The notes beneath the pieces were generated by a model. The model saw only the letters and a list, made by a program, of their open reading frames with translations. It had not been told where the DNA came from and did no database searches. The position numbers and the translations under genes are program-made. From Pseudoalteromonas rubra (GTDB lineage: Bacteria > Pseudomonadota > Gammaproteobacteria > Enterobacterales > Alteromonadaceae), in the NCBI RefSeq assembly GCF_005887095.1, contig NZ_PNCI01000027.1, positions 1-64,000 of the forward strand: a stretch of DNA of 64,000 nt, in the 5' to 3' direction. Below are positions 9,035 to 18,150 of this stretch, piece after piece. The first letter of the stretch is position 1. Each line of letters begins with the position of its first letter.

Positions 9035-10609
9035 TTAATGCTTACGTAGTAAAGCAGCTTCCATCACTTCAAACACAGTTGTGTTGTCAACATAGTTACC
9101 GTTCCAGTTGTAGGGCTTGCCCCACAACTGTGCAGCTTTTAAATCTGAACGGGTAAACTCATTAAAACGCTGGCTGCCAGCCCCGATTGCCCACAGCGGC
9201 ACTAGCTCATTGGTATGATTGCGAGAAGCCCACTGATATCCGGGAATATTTCCTTTCCCGCGATTCTGAACAGCAAGAAACGCATTAAACGTATCCTCTT
9301 TAGGGTGGAAACGTGCTGTTTCCAGCGATTCTTTGCTTCTGTCTTCTGCCACAAAACCACCAGCACTATTTGTCCAGGTACCTTCTCCCCAGATCCCGCC
9401 GCACTCATGATCTGATGTGATAATAAGGAGGGTTTCATCCCAGCTTGAGTTGGTTTCTACCCACTCTATAACGGCATCAACAGCCTGGTTAAAGTCAATT
9501 TGCTCCTCTATAAACCTTGGCATATTGTTGGCGTGACCCATCCAGTCAACCGCACCACCTTCGATCATCACAAAAAAACCATCCGGATCCTGGTCTAGTA
9601 CATTTAGTGCACCTAAGCTCATAGTCGCGAGATCTGGTACATTGGTGTTATAAGCCATTCCGGACGGGGTATTGGCATCGGGAAGAGCTTTTCTGCCAGC
9701 CTGTAATGTAGAGCCAGATTGAGCAATACCAATGACCCTTTGCGGGATATTTTTACCCTGAGCGAGCGCTTTAAAATCAACGAGCGAATCGACGAAGGAG
9801 ACATCATCTTTGCCACTTTGATTGTCAAGTGACACAAACGTTTGCTTACCACCGACATATTTATAGTCTATTTCATCCACAGATACATTTGCCTCCCCGC
9901 TCGCCCCATATAATGGATGACCGGCTCCCATTATTACCGACAAATTCGATGCCAGCATTTCGTTAAATATATCAGCGTAATTATTGCGTGAGCTATTATG
10001 GGCTATTGCGGCGGCGGGGGTTGCATGAGATATCATTACGGAGGTTACCGTGCCCGCAGACAGCCCCTCTTTCATAGCTAGTTGAGCTATGGTTTCGAAT
10101 CGCTCGCTATTGCTCCAGTCCATATTGATGCGGCCAACAGAAGTTTTTCGGCCACTCATCAGTGCAGTACCCGCAGCGGCACTGTCAGTATAGGAGGTAT
10201 AGCTACCGGAGGCAGTATAATCGTTGACCATGGCATTTTCAAAACGCGTCCAGCGAGTTGTCGGGTCATACCCTTGCGCCACAGCCCCTGCGGCCTTCGC
10301 AACGTCTGTCCCCTTTGGTAATGGCAATCCCTGCGCATCAATCAGATTTAGCGCATTGTGAGCAAGCCCAAAGACCAATGGCGCAGTGCCATCCGGGCGC
10401 GTCACCTGATAAGTTTGCTTACCTGCCAGACCTTGATAGTAATCGGCTGCCAGCCAACCGTTGAATCCGTTACCATCAGATATCATTAAAATAATGTTTT
10501 TTGGTGCTGCGGATTTTGTCGTTTTAGGATTAGACTCAGTGTGATTTGCACATGAAGCCGTAAAGATTACAGACGTAATAAGGGTTGTTCTTAAGAGAGT
10601 ATGCATCAT
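9035..10609 (-). CDS. Alkaline phosphatase, PhoA superfamily lipoprotein
   Basis: Exported phosphomonoesterase expected to release phosphate from organic esters in the periplasm or at the cell surface. About 524 residues. The N-terminus has a lipobox (IFTASC) followed by a Ser/Thr/Lys linker. Visible PhoA-family elements are the first metal ligand in LMISDGNG near residue 45, the phosphorylated serine in DSAAAGTALMSG near 145, the metal ligands in EGGAVDWMGHANN near 350 and TSDHECGG near 400, and a late His in RNHTNELVPLW near 470. The E. coli-type disulfide pattern is not obvious. Start choice is between ATG codons at 10609 and 10606. A possible PHO-box-like repeat lies upstream. Confidence 0.9.
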   Translation of the reverse strand: MMHTLLRTTLITSVIFTASCANHTESNPKTTKSAAPKNIILMISDGNGFNGWLAADYYQGLAGKQTYQVTRPDGTAPLVFGLAHNALNLIDAQGLPLPKGTDVAKAAGAVAQGYDPTTRWTRFENAMVNDYTASGSYTSYTDSAAAGTALMSGRKTSVGRINMDWSNSERFETIAQLAMKEGLSAGTVTSVMISHATPAAAIAHNSSRNNYADIFNEMLASNLSVIMGAGHPLYGASGEANVSVDEIDYKYVGGKQTFVSLDNQSGKDDVSFVDSLVDFKALAQGKNIPQRVIGIAQSGSTLQAGRKALPDANTPSGMAYNTNVPDLATMSLGALNVLDQDPDGFFVMIEGGAVDWMGHANNMPRFIEEQIDFNQAVDAVIEWVETNSSWDETLLIITSDHECGGIWGEGTWTNSAGGFVAEDRSKESLETARFHPKEDTFNAFLAVQNRGKGNIPGYQWASRNHTNELVPLWAIGAGSQRFNEFTRSDLKAAQLWGKPYNWNGNYVDNTTVFEVMEAALLRKH

Positions 10610-10612
10610 CAA

Positions 10613-11115
10613 GTACTCGTTTTACAAATTGCTCTCAGCAGTCATATAAATAACATACCAGTGTCGTATAAATGTTTTCCGTGCAGTAAGTACAGAAACC
10701 AACGATACAGTATAACATAACACAATCTGTTGATTCTATTTTTGGTTACCGCATCCCATCCTGTCGCATTTAAGCTGAGTTTTCAGGACCTAAGTGTAGT
10801 AAAACTAAACGCATGGTATTTAATGACCCTTGAGTTGTACAATTATTAACCGAAACTGACTGATGCGGCTTTTATCTCTATTACTCGGGCAGGTGAGAAA
10901 GATAGATCACAGAAAAATGCAATCTGCTGAGCAACTCAACCCCCATATAAAGTATGCTGAAGTAGCAATTCAAACAAGGTTTTAGGGGTTACATAGATGT
11001 TGAGCCCAGATAATACTGGACCCTTAAGCAAGTATATTATTTAGCGTCCCTGATGCCCTATTTCATTATCCTAAACGGGTACTGCGGCTATTTACCTCAC
11101 ACTTTTCATCCCGCT
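10613..11115. other. Intergenic region upstream of alkaline phosphatase
   Basis: About 500 bases with no supportable gene on either strand. Apart from the PHO-box-like repeat near its left end, no hairpin, repeat or small reading frame with a ribosome-binding site stood out. Confidence 0.5.
10641..10673. promoter_or_regulatory. Possible PHO-box-like direct repeat
   Basis: GTCATATAAAT (10641-10651) and GTCGTATAAAT (10663-10673) are direct repeats spaced exactly 22 bases apart, with an AACATAC unit midway. Period-11 repeats resembling TGTCATA fit a PhoB operator, and the site is 30-60 bases upstream of the phosphatase. The repeats read opposite to the gene, which weakens the call. Confidence 0.3.
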
Positions 11116-11979
11116 CTAGTGTTTTCTGAAGTAAAGCGCCGGATAGATTGGGTTTAGGGTGTTGTCTTCGACAATTTCCCCATCGGATAATTGATTATTT
11201 ACCGTATCTATTAAAGACTGCAGTCTGCCATTCACTTCAATCGCTACGGTCACGTCTTTATTTGGCGTACCTACGTTAGAACAAGACTTAATACGAGCAC
11301 TGGCGTTAACATCTCGCCACGTACATTGCAGCAAGGTTTCTTCAAACCCGTCCACCATACGCTGAGCAGGGTAAGCTCTAAAATAAACAGGGCCTACGTC
11401 ACAGGCATTATGAGTGGGCTTCTTGTCTAAAACAGCTACTCCACCTGAGAAATAGTTGAGCGTAAAGCCGTTAAAGTTCATGACACACTCTGTCGATCCG
11501 GCTGCTTGCATTTTAGTCGCAATGGGCATAGTTAATGTGCGCCCTTCAATGTCATCACACATAAGCTTATGAGCGTTGCCGCCCGCATTATTCCAGCGAC
11601 AATCCAGGCGTTTTTCCTCCAGCCCGTCGACGATGCGAGTATCCGGAGCCGGCTCAAAAGAAACAGCATGTCCACCACAATTAGCCTTATTTCCTTCAAC
11701 TTTCACTGTGCCTTTAAGCTCAGTACGATACCCATCTAGCCAGTTGATACTGCAAACGCCGTAGCTCGGAATATTTACTCTGCTGGCGACTAATACAGCC
11801 GGTAAATTCGCATCTACTGGGTTTACACATACCTGTCTTTCCCAGATACCGACCTCGTTTTGTTTCTCTACTTGCCAATAGCAGGACATAAGTGAGCTGT
11901 CTTGAGCATAAGCAGTGGCCATAGAGCTACACGCGATAATTGACGATACTTTTAATAGTGTATTTAATGTGCTTTTCAT
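11116..11979 (-). CDS. Secreted Cys-rich protein with internal repeats, unknown function
   Basis: A 287-residue exported protein; the signal peptide ends near TAYAQ. The ATG at 11979 has AGGA at good spacing; an upstream in-frame ATG is not preceded by an RBS. Two or three homologous units are visible. The clearest pair has R-x-V-D-G-x-E-E-x-x-L-x-C-x-W (RIVDGLEEKRLDCRW near residue 118 and RMVDGFEETLLQCTW near 213), each followed by a second Cys and a beta-strand. The paired Cys suggest disulfides in an oxidising compartment. No known family was recognised. Confidence 0.7.
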   Translation of the reverse strand: MKSTLNTLLKVSSIIACSSMATAYAQDSSLMSCYWQVEKQNEVGIWERQVCVNPVDANLPAVLVASRVNIPSYGVCSINWLDGYRTELKGTVKVEGNKANCGGHAVSFEPAPDTRIVDGLEEKRLDCRWNNAGGNAHKLMCDDIEGRTLTMPIATKMQAAGSTECVMNFNGFTLNYFSGGVAVLDKKPTHNACDVGPVYFRAYPAQRMVDGFEETLLQCTWRDVNASARIKSCSNVGTPNKDVTVAIEVNGRLQSLIDTVNNQLSDGEIVEDNTLNPIYPALYFRKH

Positions 11980-12332
11980 ACAGATATTCCTTTTTAGTAA
12001 TGCGTTGTCATCCAAAAACATGCACACATTAGCATTTTTTTAAACTATAAAAAGTCTAAATTACAGTTACTTACAATCAATTACCGAGTACCACATTCAC
12101 ATGTTTTTGCTTGCAAAGCTAGTACGCACCATCGACCTGAATTCAGGTTCTATACATGTTTTGCCATATAACTACCGCTTATCGCATCATATGTTTAGCG
12201 ACAATGGCGATTACAACAGGCTCGTATGCTCAAGTAATGGCCATGTAAGGCAGTGTAATAGTATTTGTAGTATCGGCGTCTAGACTCTCAAGGCTGTTAT
12301 CCCTGACAGCCATCCACACAAGGAGCCAGGCA
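11980..12332. other. Divergent intergenic region
   Basis: About 350 bases between two oppositely oriented secreted-protein genes. It is AT-rich near 12035-12065 (run TTTTTTTAAACTATAAAAAG) and probably holds the promoters of both. No gene seen. Confidence 0.45.
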
Positions 12333-13142
12333 ATGACTATCTCAAAATTTATATTGTGTGCGTTATTTAGTAGCACTTTTTTGGCACATGCCGGAACTCA
12401 GTATCTAACCCAACCTGCCAGTAATATCACGCAAACTTCAGCCCAATTGAACGGATATTCCTCTTCAACAATCGGTCTCAGTGGTGAGATTTTTGACTAT
12501 GGGCAAACGACTAGTTATGGAAACGGTGCTCTGGCAATTCCGCCAGGTGTTAATGGCCCTGTGAGTGCACAAATTTCCAACCTGAATTGCGGCACACAGT
12601 ATCACTTTCGCTTTCGAGGGGACCCCAAACCACCCCGCACAACCATTCAGGGTGAAGATCTCACATTTACTACCCAACCCTGCGGCCCGACGACCTATTC
12701 GAACGTATCCTTTGAAACAGGTGGACAATACTTCTTCGTCGCAGAAGGTAATGGTGGTAGCACAGTGAATGCAAACCGTCTGGCTATTGGGCCTTGGGAG
12801 CAGTTTAATCTGATTGATATCAACGGTGGCGACCTGAATAGTGGCGATCAGGTCCATATTCAGACTACTTCAGGCTACTATTTTGTTGCAGAGCAAGGCG
12901 GGGGCGCTGAACTCAACGCCAACAGAACCGCAGCGTCCATTTGGGAAACGTTTACCATCGAACTCCCAAACAACCCTGGCGCTTTGATACAAAACGGAGA
13001 CAAAGTCGCCCTCAAATCCGTCAACGGATATTACTTGCAAGCGTCTGGTAACGGTGGTTCTGGCGCAAATGTCTACCCAACCGTGATTGGGTGTAATGCC
13101 ACATACCCATGTTCCTGGGAAATGTTTAGAATCCATTTTTAG
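12333..13142 (+). CDS. Secreted protein with fibronectin-III-like and fascin-like beta-trefoil domains
   Basis: A 269-residue exported protein. The signal peptide covers about residues 1-20 (FLAHAG). Residues about 22-110 look like an Fn3-type beta-sandwich (ITQTSAQLNGYSSS, then LNCGTQYHFRFRG). The rest has three fascin/beta-trefoil units: QYFFVAEGNGGSTVNANR, YYFVAEQGGGAELNANR and YYLQASGNGGSGANVYP, each ending in W-E-x-F. Such trefoils often bind sugars or act as adhesive modules; no catalytic site is visible. RBS AAGGAG lies about 12 bases before the ATG. Confidence 0.75.
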   Translation: MTISKFILCALFSSTFLAHAGTQYLTQPASNITQTSAQLNGYSSSTIGLSGEIFDYGQTTSYGNGALAIPPGVNGPVSAQISNLNCGTQYHFRFRGDPKPPRTTIQGEDLTFTTQPCGPTTYSNVSFETGGQYFFVAEGNGGSTVNANRLAIGPWEQFNLIDINGGDLNSGDQVHIQTTSGYYFVAEQGGGAELNANRTAASIWETFTIELPNNPGALIQNGDKVALKSVNGYYLQASGNGGSGANVYPTVIGCNATYPCSWEMFRIHF

Positions 13143-13270
13143 ACAAACCACAAATCTGCATGGCTGTATAACCAGCCATGCTACTAATATCATGATATCC
13201 GGTACACTGGAGCAGCATTGATTAAAATGCTAGGTTGTTTGGCCTAATCAACCAAGGTGGATATGCCATC

Positions 13271-13696
13271 ATGAAGCGCTCTTTGTCACGAGAAAATATA
13301 TTGAAAAAGCAGGTTTTACTTCAAGCGCTTTCTCTTTTGGGACTGTTGACTGGTGTATTTCTCGCGCCGGAAAATCCAACCTACCCGTTTGCACCTGACA
13401 AAACAAGTATGGCATTCATACATCGAACAGAAGCAGTCATTACTTGTGTGCTATCTGGCTGTATAGCAATTTTTGCTATTTATGGCAAATTCTGGCTTAG
13501 ATTATCCTATGCACATGTCACTATTTGCTCTTTAATGAGTGGGCTTGTGGCCGTATCACTTTCAAGTTTTCGATTAGCAAGCTTTTCTTTACCTCCTCTC
13601 TATCTGGTCTTTTTATATACCGGCGTCTTACTTCTAATAATAATGGTTGGTGTTTCAGTTGAGAGGATATGGCTAAAGTATACATCAAAGAAATGA
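13271..13696 (+). CDS. Small membrane protein, unknown
   Basis: A 141-residue protein with about four hydrophobic segments (near residues 17-33, 52-75, 78-100 and 108-130) and a basic N-terminus (MKRSLSRENILKK). The ATG at 13271 follows AAGGTGG. No family recognised. The last segment (LYTGVLLLIIMVGVSVERIW) looks like a membrane anchor with a short cytoplasmic tail. Confidence 0.55.
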   Translation: MKRSLSRENILKKQVLLQALSLLGLLTGVFLAPENPTYPFAPDKTSMAFIHRTEAVITCVLSGCIAIFAIYGKFWLRLSYAHVTICSLMSGLVAVSLSSFRLASFSLPPLYLVFLYTGVLLLIIMVGVSVERIWLKYTSKK

Positions 13697-13810
13697 GATC
13701 AAGTTTAGTGGAGATGGACAAGGCCACACGTTCAATTTAGCACCCGCTACTTTGGCTTAAAAGAAAAATTAAAGACGTGCGAAAAGCAAGAGTCGAATAA
13801 TTTGCCGAAC

Positions 13811-14251
13811 CTATTTGGCTCCACAGGTCGCCAATGCTTTTTCAATTGCAGTAAGTAACTGCTCTGGCTCATTGGTGCCTAAGCTGACGGTGGTGCCGTC
13901 TTTCAGTGTGAGTTCAACGGCGTCCAGACCGGAGACGTTATATAACCAGCCGGTGGATAGCTGGCGAATACCCAGACCATTGTACCATTTTGTTTTTATG
14001 ATTTTTGCCGAGTCTATTTGATTGCAATCGAGTGATTTACGCCAAAAGCCCGGGCCGAAAAACCAACGGATCTGCCCTTCACCCACTTTAATCGTCAGCG
14101 AACTAAACAAAATGGCGATGATGACAACGACTACAAAAGCAAAACTAGCGTTGTCTTCGGGTTTAACGACAGCGCTATAGGCAAGAACCAGTGCAGATAT
14201 GCCCATCACGGCCAATATGGCGGTACCTATTTGGGTATGTTTATAGTCCAC
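13811..14251 (-). CDS. Membrane protein with PH-like domain
   Basis: A 146-residue protein. Two transmembrane helices (about 10-28 and 36-52) are followed by a soluble beta-rich domain (VGEGQIRWFFGPGFW, then LNVSGLDAVELTLKDG-like pattern, then LGTNEPEQLLTAIEKAL). This layout matches small bacterial PH-domain membrane proteins of unknown function. It is the last of four leftward genes running from the amidohydrolase through the short peptide gene. Confidence 0.6.
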   Translation of the reverse strand: MDYKHTQIGTAILAVMGISALVLAYSAVVKPEDNASFAFVVVVIIAILFSSLTIKVGEGQIRWFFGPGFWRKSLDCNQIDSAKIIKTKWYNGLGIRQLSTGWLYNVSGLDAVELTLKDGTTVSLGTNEPEQLLTAIEKALATCGAK

Positions 14252-14372
14252 TTTGCTTTCTCCCGTATTGTGTTCTGGTGAGCCACTTTTTTATAGAACT
14301 ATATATCTTGATAATTGGCTATTGAAGGGCCTGACCATACAACTTAGGCACGCCCTTTAGCAAACCTATCGA

Positions 14373-14540
14373 TTAGCAAGTGTAGCCATTAACAGAAACA
14401 GGACAGGAATAGTTTGGATCTGAGATTGGACCACATCCCATCGCGGAAATCGCCCCGCGAACCTGACGTGTTTTGCCATTACCGAGGGCTACCTGCCCAG
14501 ACAGGTTTTTTACCTTCTTCTTGTTGAGTATCAATGTCAT
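14373..14540 (-). CDS. Short peptide with RiPP/lanthipeptide-like leader
   Basis: A 55-residue gene with a strong AAGGTG box 6 bases before the ATG. The N-terminus (MTLILNKKKVKNLSGQ) strongly resembles leaders of ribosomally made natural-product precursors of the L-x-L-N-K-K-x-x-K-N-L-S type. The C-terminal half is distinct: after QVRGA it reads ISAMGCGPISDPNYSC and ends PVSVNGYTC, with three Cys (36, 46, 55) and several Ser/Thr, which could form thioether or disulfide bridges. No lanthionine synthetase, radical SAM enzyme or ABC exporter is adjacent. Neighbours are a small unknown protein and an exported amidohydrolase upstream. Modification is inferred, not shown. Confidence 0.65.
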   Translation of the reverse strand: MTLILNKKKVKNLSGQVALGNGKTRQVRGAISAMGCGPISDPNYSCPVSVNGYTC

Positions 14541-14654
14541 TATTTTCACCTTTACATTATTGCACCAATATTGGTAACAAACAGTGTGTTGCCATTTTGC
14601 TCAAAAAGCAACCAACAAAGGCCGATGCACAAATATTTCACGCAAATGTCATAA

Positions 14655-14891
14655 TTAAGAAAAGCGCTCGCGGTGCTGAAGTTCGCGAGCAAGCTGAGTA
14701 CAGTCAGCAAGTGCCGTGTCGTGATCTGTACTGTATGCACTAACACTTCGGTCCCATTGATCTCGCCCCTGCGCTAGATATTGCCCCGGTCCCACCTCCC
14801 GACATCTGAAATACCACCCTGTGACTGCATCGAAGATCGGATACGCTCTTGCTAATTCATCCACAGGCATGGTTGTCTTAGGTTTTTTCAC
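14655..14891 (-). CDS. Small hypothetical protein
   Basis: An open frame ends at 14655. The likely start is the GTG at 14891 (protein begins MKKPKTTMPVDELARAY, 78 residues); a GTG at 14957 and an ATG at 14870 are alternatives, and none has a strong RBS. The C-terminal 60 residues are protein-like (TGWYFRCREVGPGQYLAQ, then DTALADCTQLARELQ), with two Cys. No family recognised. It lies between the amidohydrolase and the short peptide gene in one leftward run. Confidence 0.45.
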   Translation of the reverse strand: MKKPKTTMPVDELARAYPIFDAVTGWYFRCREVGPGQYLAQGRDQWDRSVSAYSTDHDTALADCTQLARELQHRERFS

Positions 14892-14965
14892 TGTGGTAAA
14901 TGCCCATGTTGTATATTGTTGTTTTTTAGCGCAAGCTGGCGGCGCACCAGCTTGCACCGCACGTA

Positions 14966-16993
14966 TTAAAGTATTATGCGGCTTGCCTCGGTAAAAGGTG
15001 TGATGCCAATTTGCTCAAAGATGGCTTCCGGTTTAAATACTTGGGACCCTTTAATCACCAGAGAGAGCTTTCTCAGAGCCTTGATATCCTGACTCGGGTC
15101 GCCATCGACCAGGATTAGATCAGCCACTTTACCTTCACTTATAGAGCCTGTCTGATGTGCCACCCCCATCAATCTGGCACTATCGATTGTGGCCATTTTC
15201 AGGACCTCCGTCGCAGGGATACCGGACATAGTGTATAACTCAAGCTCTCGAAGTAAGGTAAATCCGGGGACACTGTCTGTGCCTGCAACCATAGGTACGC
15301 CTGCGTCATAGAGAATTTTAACCATTTTCAGCAAAGCGTCTCCCGAGTTATGATAGGCACTTTGGTGCTCTTCCTCAACCTGCATCTGAGCCCCTTTCAG
15401 GTTGCGCACAAAATTAGGTGGCAAATGCGGTGCAATCTCCGCAAACTCTTGGTCAATCTGCTTGTTTTTACTCATCAACAGGCTTCTGAAGGTAGATACG
15501 GTAGGGTCAATAACTACGTTGTTATCTGCCAGCAGCTTAATAAAGGCATCCATTTCCTTGCCCGTCATCGGCATTTCTGCGGCTTTTTCACCGATCAAAG
15601 AAAAACGTTGCTTGGTGCGAGTATCGACTTTTTCACCCGCCAGAAAGTTCAAAAACAGCATATTGATATGTTGGATCTCATTATACCCGGCATGCACGGC
15701 CTGCTCTGCGGTCATAAAGGCCGGAATATGGCCACTGAGGCGCAGCCCGCGGCTATGCGCCCGCTGTGCTATCGGCTTAACCCATTTAGGATCGATAGAC
15801 GAATAGAGCTTGATCTGGACGTAGCCATTATCGGCAAAAAAATCCACCATCTCGAGCGCTTCTTCCAGCGTTTTAACACTTAAGCCGGCAGAGTTTTCAC
15901 TGTATTTGTCCATGAAACCGGCGCGATACACACGAGTACCCAGTACTTTGCCAGTATCAAACAAAGCCTGGATCTCCATCAGATTCTGATGTTCATTGCC
16001 CATGTCCCGTACACTGGTTACACCGGTAGCAATGTTCAGGATCCCGGTATCTTTACTTAAATGGCCATGCATGTCCCACAGACCAGGGATCAAGGTTTTG
16101 CCCTGACCATTTACTGTTGCCACCTTTTTACTAAGCTTGATTTTCGGCGCGACCTGAACAATTTTGCCTTGTTCAATCAATACCTGCTGACCTTTGAGTG
16201 TGATCCCCTTTTCTACATCGAATACGTTCACCTGATCTAACAGCAACGCTGAGTGGTATTCAGTAAGCTGCTCAGCCAAGTTCTCCAGATATGTTTGTTC
16301 TGCTTTTAGCTGACGGACCTTTAGTTGCTCAAACTGTGCCGTACTAAAGCCGTCACGAATGACATACATGCCACCCCAGCTCTGGGCAAAGTAATTACCT
16401 TCTTCATCATACCAGGCAAAATCTGGCGTCATGGTTAATCCGGATTTGGCATACAAATAGACTTGCTCATCACCCAGCTTTACCGAGTCCAGCTTTGTGA
16501 ATGTGATTTTCCCGTGGGGCAACACTTCGATCTGATCAAGATCATTTTTGATCAGGTAACGGATCAGCGCATTATCGATTGCCAGTGTACTGTTTTTTGG
16601 CACATAAAATGTGGGTTGGGTTGTGTTCGCACTACTGTGCTCATCATCATTTTGCCATTTTGCATGGCCATTTTCCCACACATAAGATTCACTGATGTCC
16701 GCGCCAAAAGCAGACTGCCCCTGGACTTCAAAACCCAATATCCTGCCTTTATCGTCAAGTTTGAGTGTTTCATCAATCACAATTCGACGGTTATTCCAGC
16801 CAAACCGGGCCTGTGATGTGTATGTATTCGTATCTAACTGTGTCTGGCTCATTGTGCCAGCCAGCCCTTTTTCTGAATAGATGTTATTCACTATGGTTTG
16901 TGCAAGTGCAGTGGGCAAATAAACAGCTGAAAGAACAGCTGTTGCAGCGAATAAGTGCCGCGCTGCAAAATTCCTTATCGTGTTTTGTTTCAC
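14966..16993 (-). CDS. Exported amidohydrolase family protein
   Basis: Metal-dependent hydrolase of the imidazolonepropionase/prolidase-like amidohydrolase group, about 675 residues with a signal peptide. The GTG at 16993 directly follows AAGGA at 7 bases, preferred over an unsupported upstream ATG. Residues about 40-240 form an extra beta-rich domain. The amidohydrolase barrel then shows the metal pair in LIPGLWDMHGHLSKD near 307, a Lys ligand in QIKLYSSIDP near 395, His ligands in LRLSGHIP and EIQHINML near 415-435, and the catalytic Asp in VAGTDSVPG near 575. Family members hydrolyse cyclic amides and dipeptides; the substrate here is unknown. The C-terminal KVADLILVDGDP is the usual beta-sandwich closure. 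Confidence 0.85.
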   Translation of the reverse strand: MKQNTIRNFAARHLFAATAVLSAVYLPTALAQTIVNNIYSEKGLAGTMSQTQLDTNTYTSQARFGWNNRRIVIDETLKLDDKGRILGFEVQGQSAFGADISESYVWENGHAKWQNDDEHSSANTTQPTFYVPKNSTLAIDNALIRYLIKNDLDQIEVLPHGKITFTKLDSVKLGDEQVYLYAKSGLTMTPDFAWYDEEGNYFAQSWGGMYVIRDGFSTAQFEQLKVRQLKAEQTYLENLAEQLTEYHSALLLDQVNVFDVEKGITLKGQQVLIEQGKIVQVAPKIKLSKKVATVNGQGKTLIPGLWDMHGHLSKDTGILNIATGVTSVRDMGNEHQNLMEIQALFDTGKVLGTRVYRAGFMDKYSENSAGLSVKTLEEALEMVDFFADNGYVQIKLYSSIDPKWVKPIAQRAHSRGLRLSGHIPAFMTAEQAVHAGYNEIQHINMLFLNFLAGEKVDTRTKQRFSLIGEKAAEMPMTGKEMDAFIKLLADNNVVIDPTVSTFRSLLMSKNKQIDQEFAEIAPHLPPNFVRNLKGAQMQVEEEHQSAYHNSGDALLKMVKILYDAGVPMVAGTDSVPGFTLLRELELYTMSGIPATEVLKMATIDSARLMGVAHQTGSISEGKVADLILVDGDPSQDIKALRKLSLVIKGSQVFKPEAIFEQIGITPFTEASRIIL

Positions 16994-17149
16994 TGTGTTT
17001 TCCTTAAATATGATTTTAATCAACAACATTTATATCATATTCAACTGTGAAATTTTCAAAAACACCATGATTTTAAATACTTGGATTATCTTAGAAACGG
17101 AAATTGGGCCCCAATTAAGCGCATGTTCTGCGTTGTAACTCCTCAATGC

Positions 17150-17872
17150 TTAGTCTGGCTCCATGAGCTGTTGTTTTAGGAGTGAGATCACCTCAGGTGG
17201 CGTTTGTCTGTTGGCGGCAAGATAAAAGTCGCTGCTAAGTTCATCCAGTTCAAATAAAAATTTAAAATCGCTTCGTTTACAGCCAATTTTTCCGCACATA
17301 TAGTCCAGGTGTACTGGAGATGCAGCTATTATGTCCGCTCGGCCTCTTAGCAACATTTTTACTGTGACCAAGGTCTCGGGCAACACAACTATGGTGTCGA
17401 GCATATTCTTTCCTGACAGATACTGGAACACCACATCGTCACGCTTTACCCCAACCTTGTAGTTAAGCAGATCAGAGAGTTTCTCTACTTTAATATCGCT
17501 TCGATCTTGCAGCGCAATGAGATAAGTTTTAGTGCTCATCAGCACACCGACCCAGTGAAACAGGGCCTCTCTGTCCGGTGTTCTTACAATTGAGAAAATC
17601 AAAGTTCCTGGTTCATCTACTGCTGTTTTGTATGCCCTGGCCCATGGCATAACCTCAATGTCGGCTTTGACATTCAAATCGGACAGTAATTTCGTTACTT
17701 TATCAGCGGCCACGCCTTCTACTTGCCCATTCTTGCCTGACATCTGATATGGCGGCAGGTCTTCAGTTACAATTTTGAGCTGACTTAAACCTGCCAGGGG
17801 TGAATCCTGGCCTGTAGCGACTAAAGACCATTGCAGAAGTGAAACCAAAACAATTAAATTAACATACCGCAT
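17150..17872 (-). CDS. Periplasmic solute-binding protein, family 3 type
   Basis: A 240-residue protein with a cleavable signal peptide (ends near VATGQ). The fold signature is that of amino-acid-type solute-binding proteins: LKIVTEDLPPYQM at the start of the mature part, then VEGVAADKVTKLLSDL, VMPWARAYK and YKVGVKRDDVVFQYL. No permease or ATPase is beside it, so like many marine homologues it may be a sensor or an orphan binding protein. A single Cys pair (CGKIGC near 195) is notable. Confidence 0.75.
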   Translation of the reverse strand: MRYVNLIVLVSLLQWSLVATGQDSPLAGLSQLKIVTEDLPPYQMSGKNGQVEGVAADKVTKLLSDLNVKADIEVMPWARAYKTAVDEPGTLIFSIVRTPDREALFHWVGVLMSTKTYLIALQDRSDIKVEKLSDLLNYKVGVKRDDVVFQYLSGKNMLDTIVVLPETLVTVKMLLRGRADIIAASPVHLDYMCGKIGCKRSDFKFLFELDELSSDFYLAANRQTPPEVISLLKQQLMEPD

Positions 17873-18150
17873 GTGTAACCAACTTAAAGAGTATTAAAAC
17901 CAGAATTATGTCAAGGCACATAACCTATATACGTCTGAGGAAATCATTGGGATGATTAGCACTTTAAAAATAGTGCGGAATAGTCATAGAATTACAGCCA
18001 GCTGGGTGGTCGGTCAAAGTAAGCGCCTGACCATGGGCTTGCTGATTCAGACCATCAACTAAAGGGACTTATTGCCATTCATACCTTTGCGCAAAAAGCA
18101 TGACCTGTTATGTACTTTATTTGGAGAAACTAACAGCCTAGCCACTTAGC

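Noticed and set aside
9202..10464. Several frames on either strand inside the alkaline phosphatase gene
   Set aside because: They lie inside a gene with a full set of catalytic motifs and show no RBS or protein-like composition; they are frame shadows.
14552..14746. 64-codon frame between the short peptide gene and its neighbour
   Set aside because: It overlaps the better-supported small protein frame at 14655 and lacks an RBS.
15350..15883. 177-codon frame on the plus strand inside the amidohydrolase
   Set aside because: Antisense to a conserved enzyme domain, with basic and His-rich composition typical of shadow frames.
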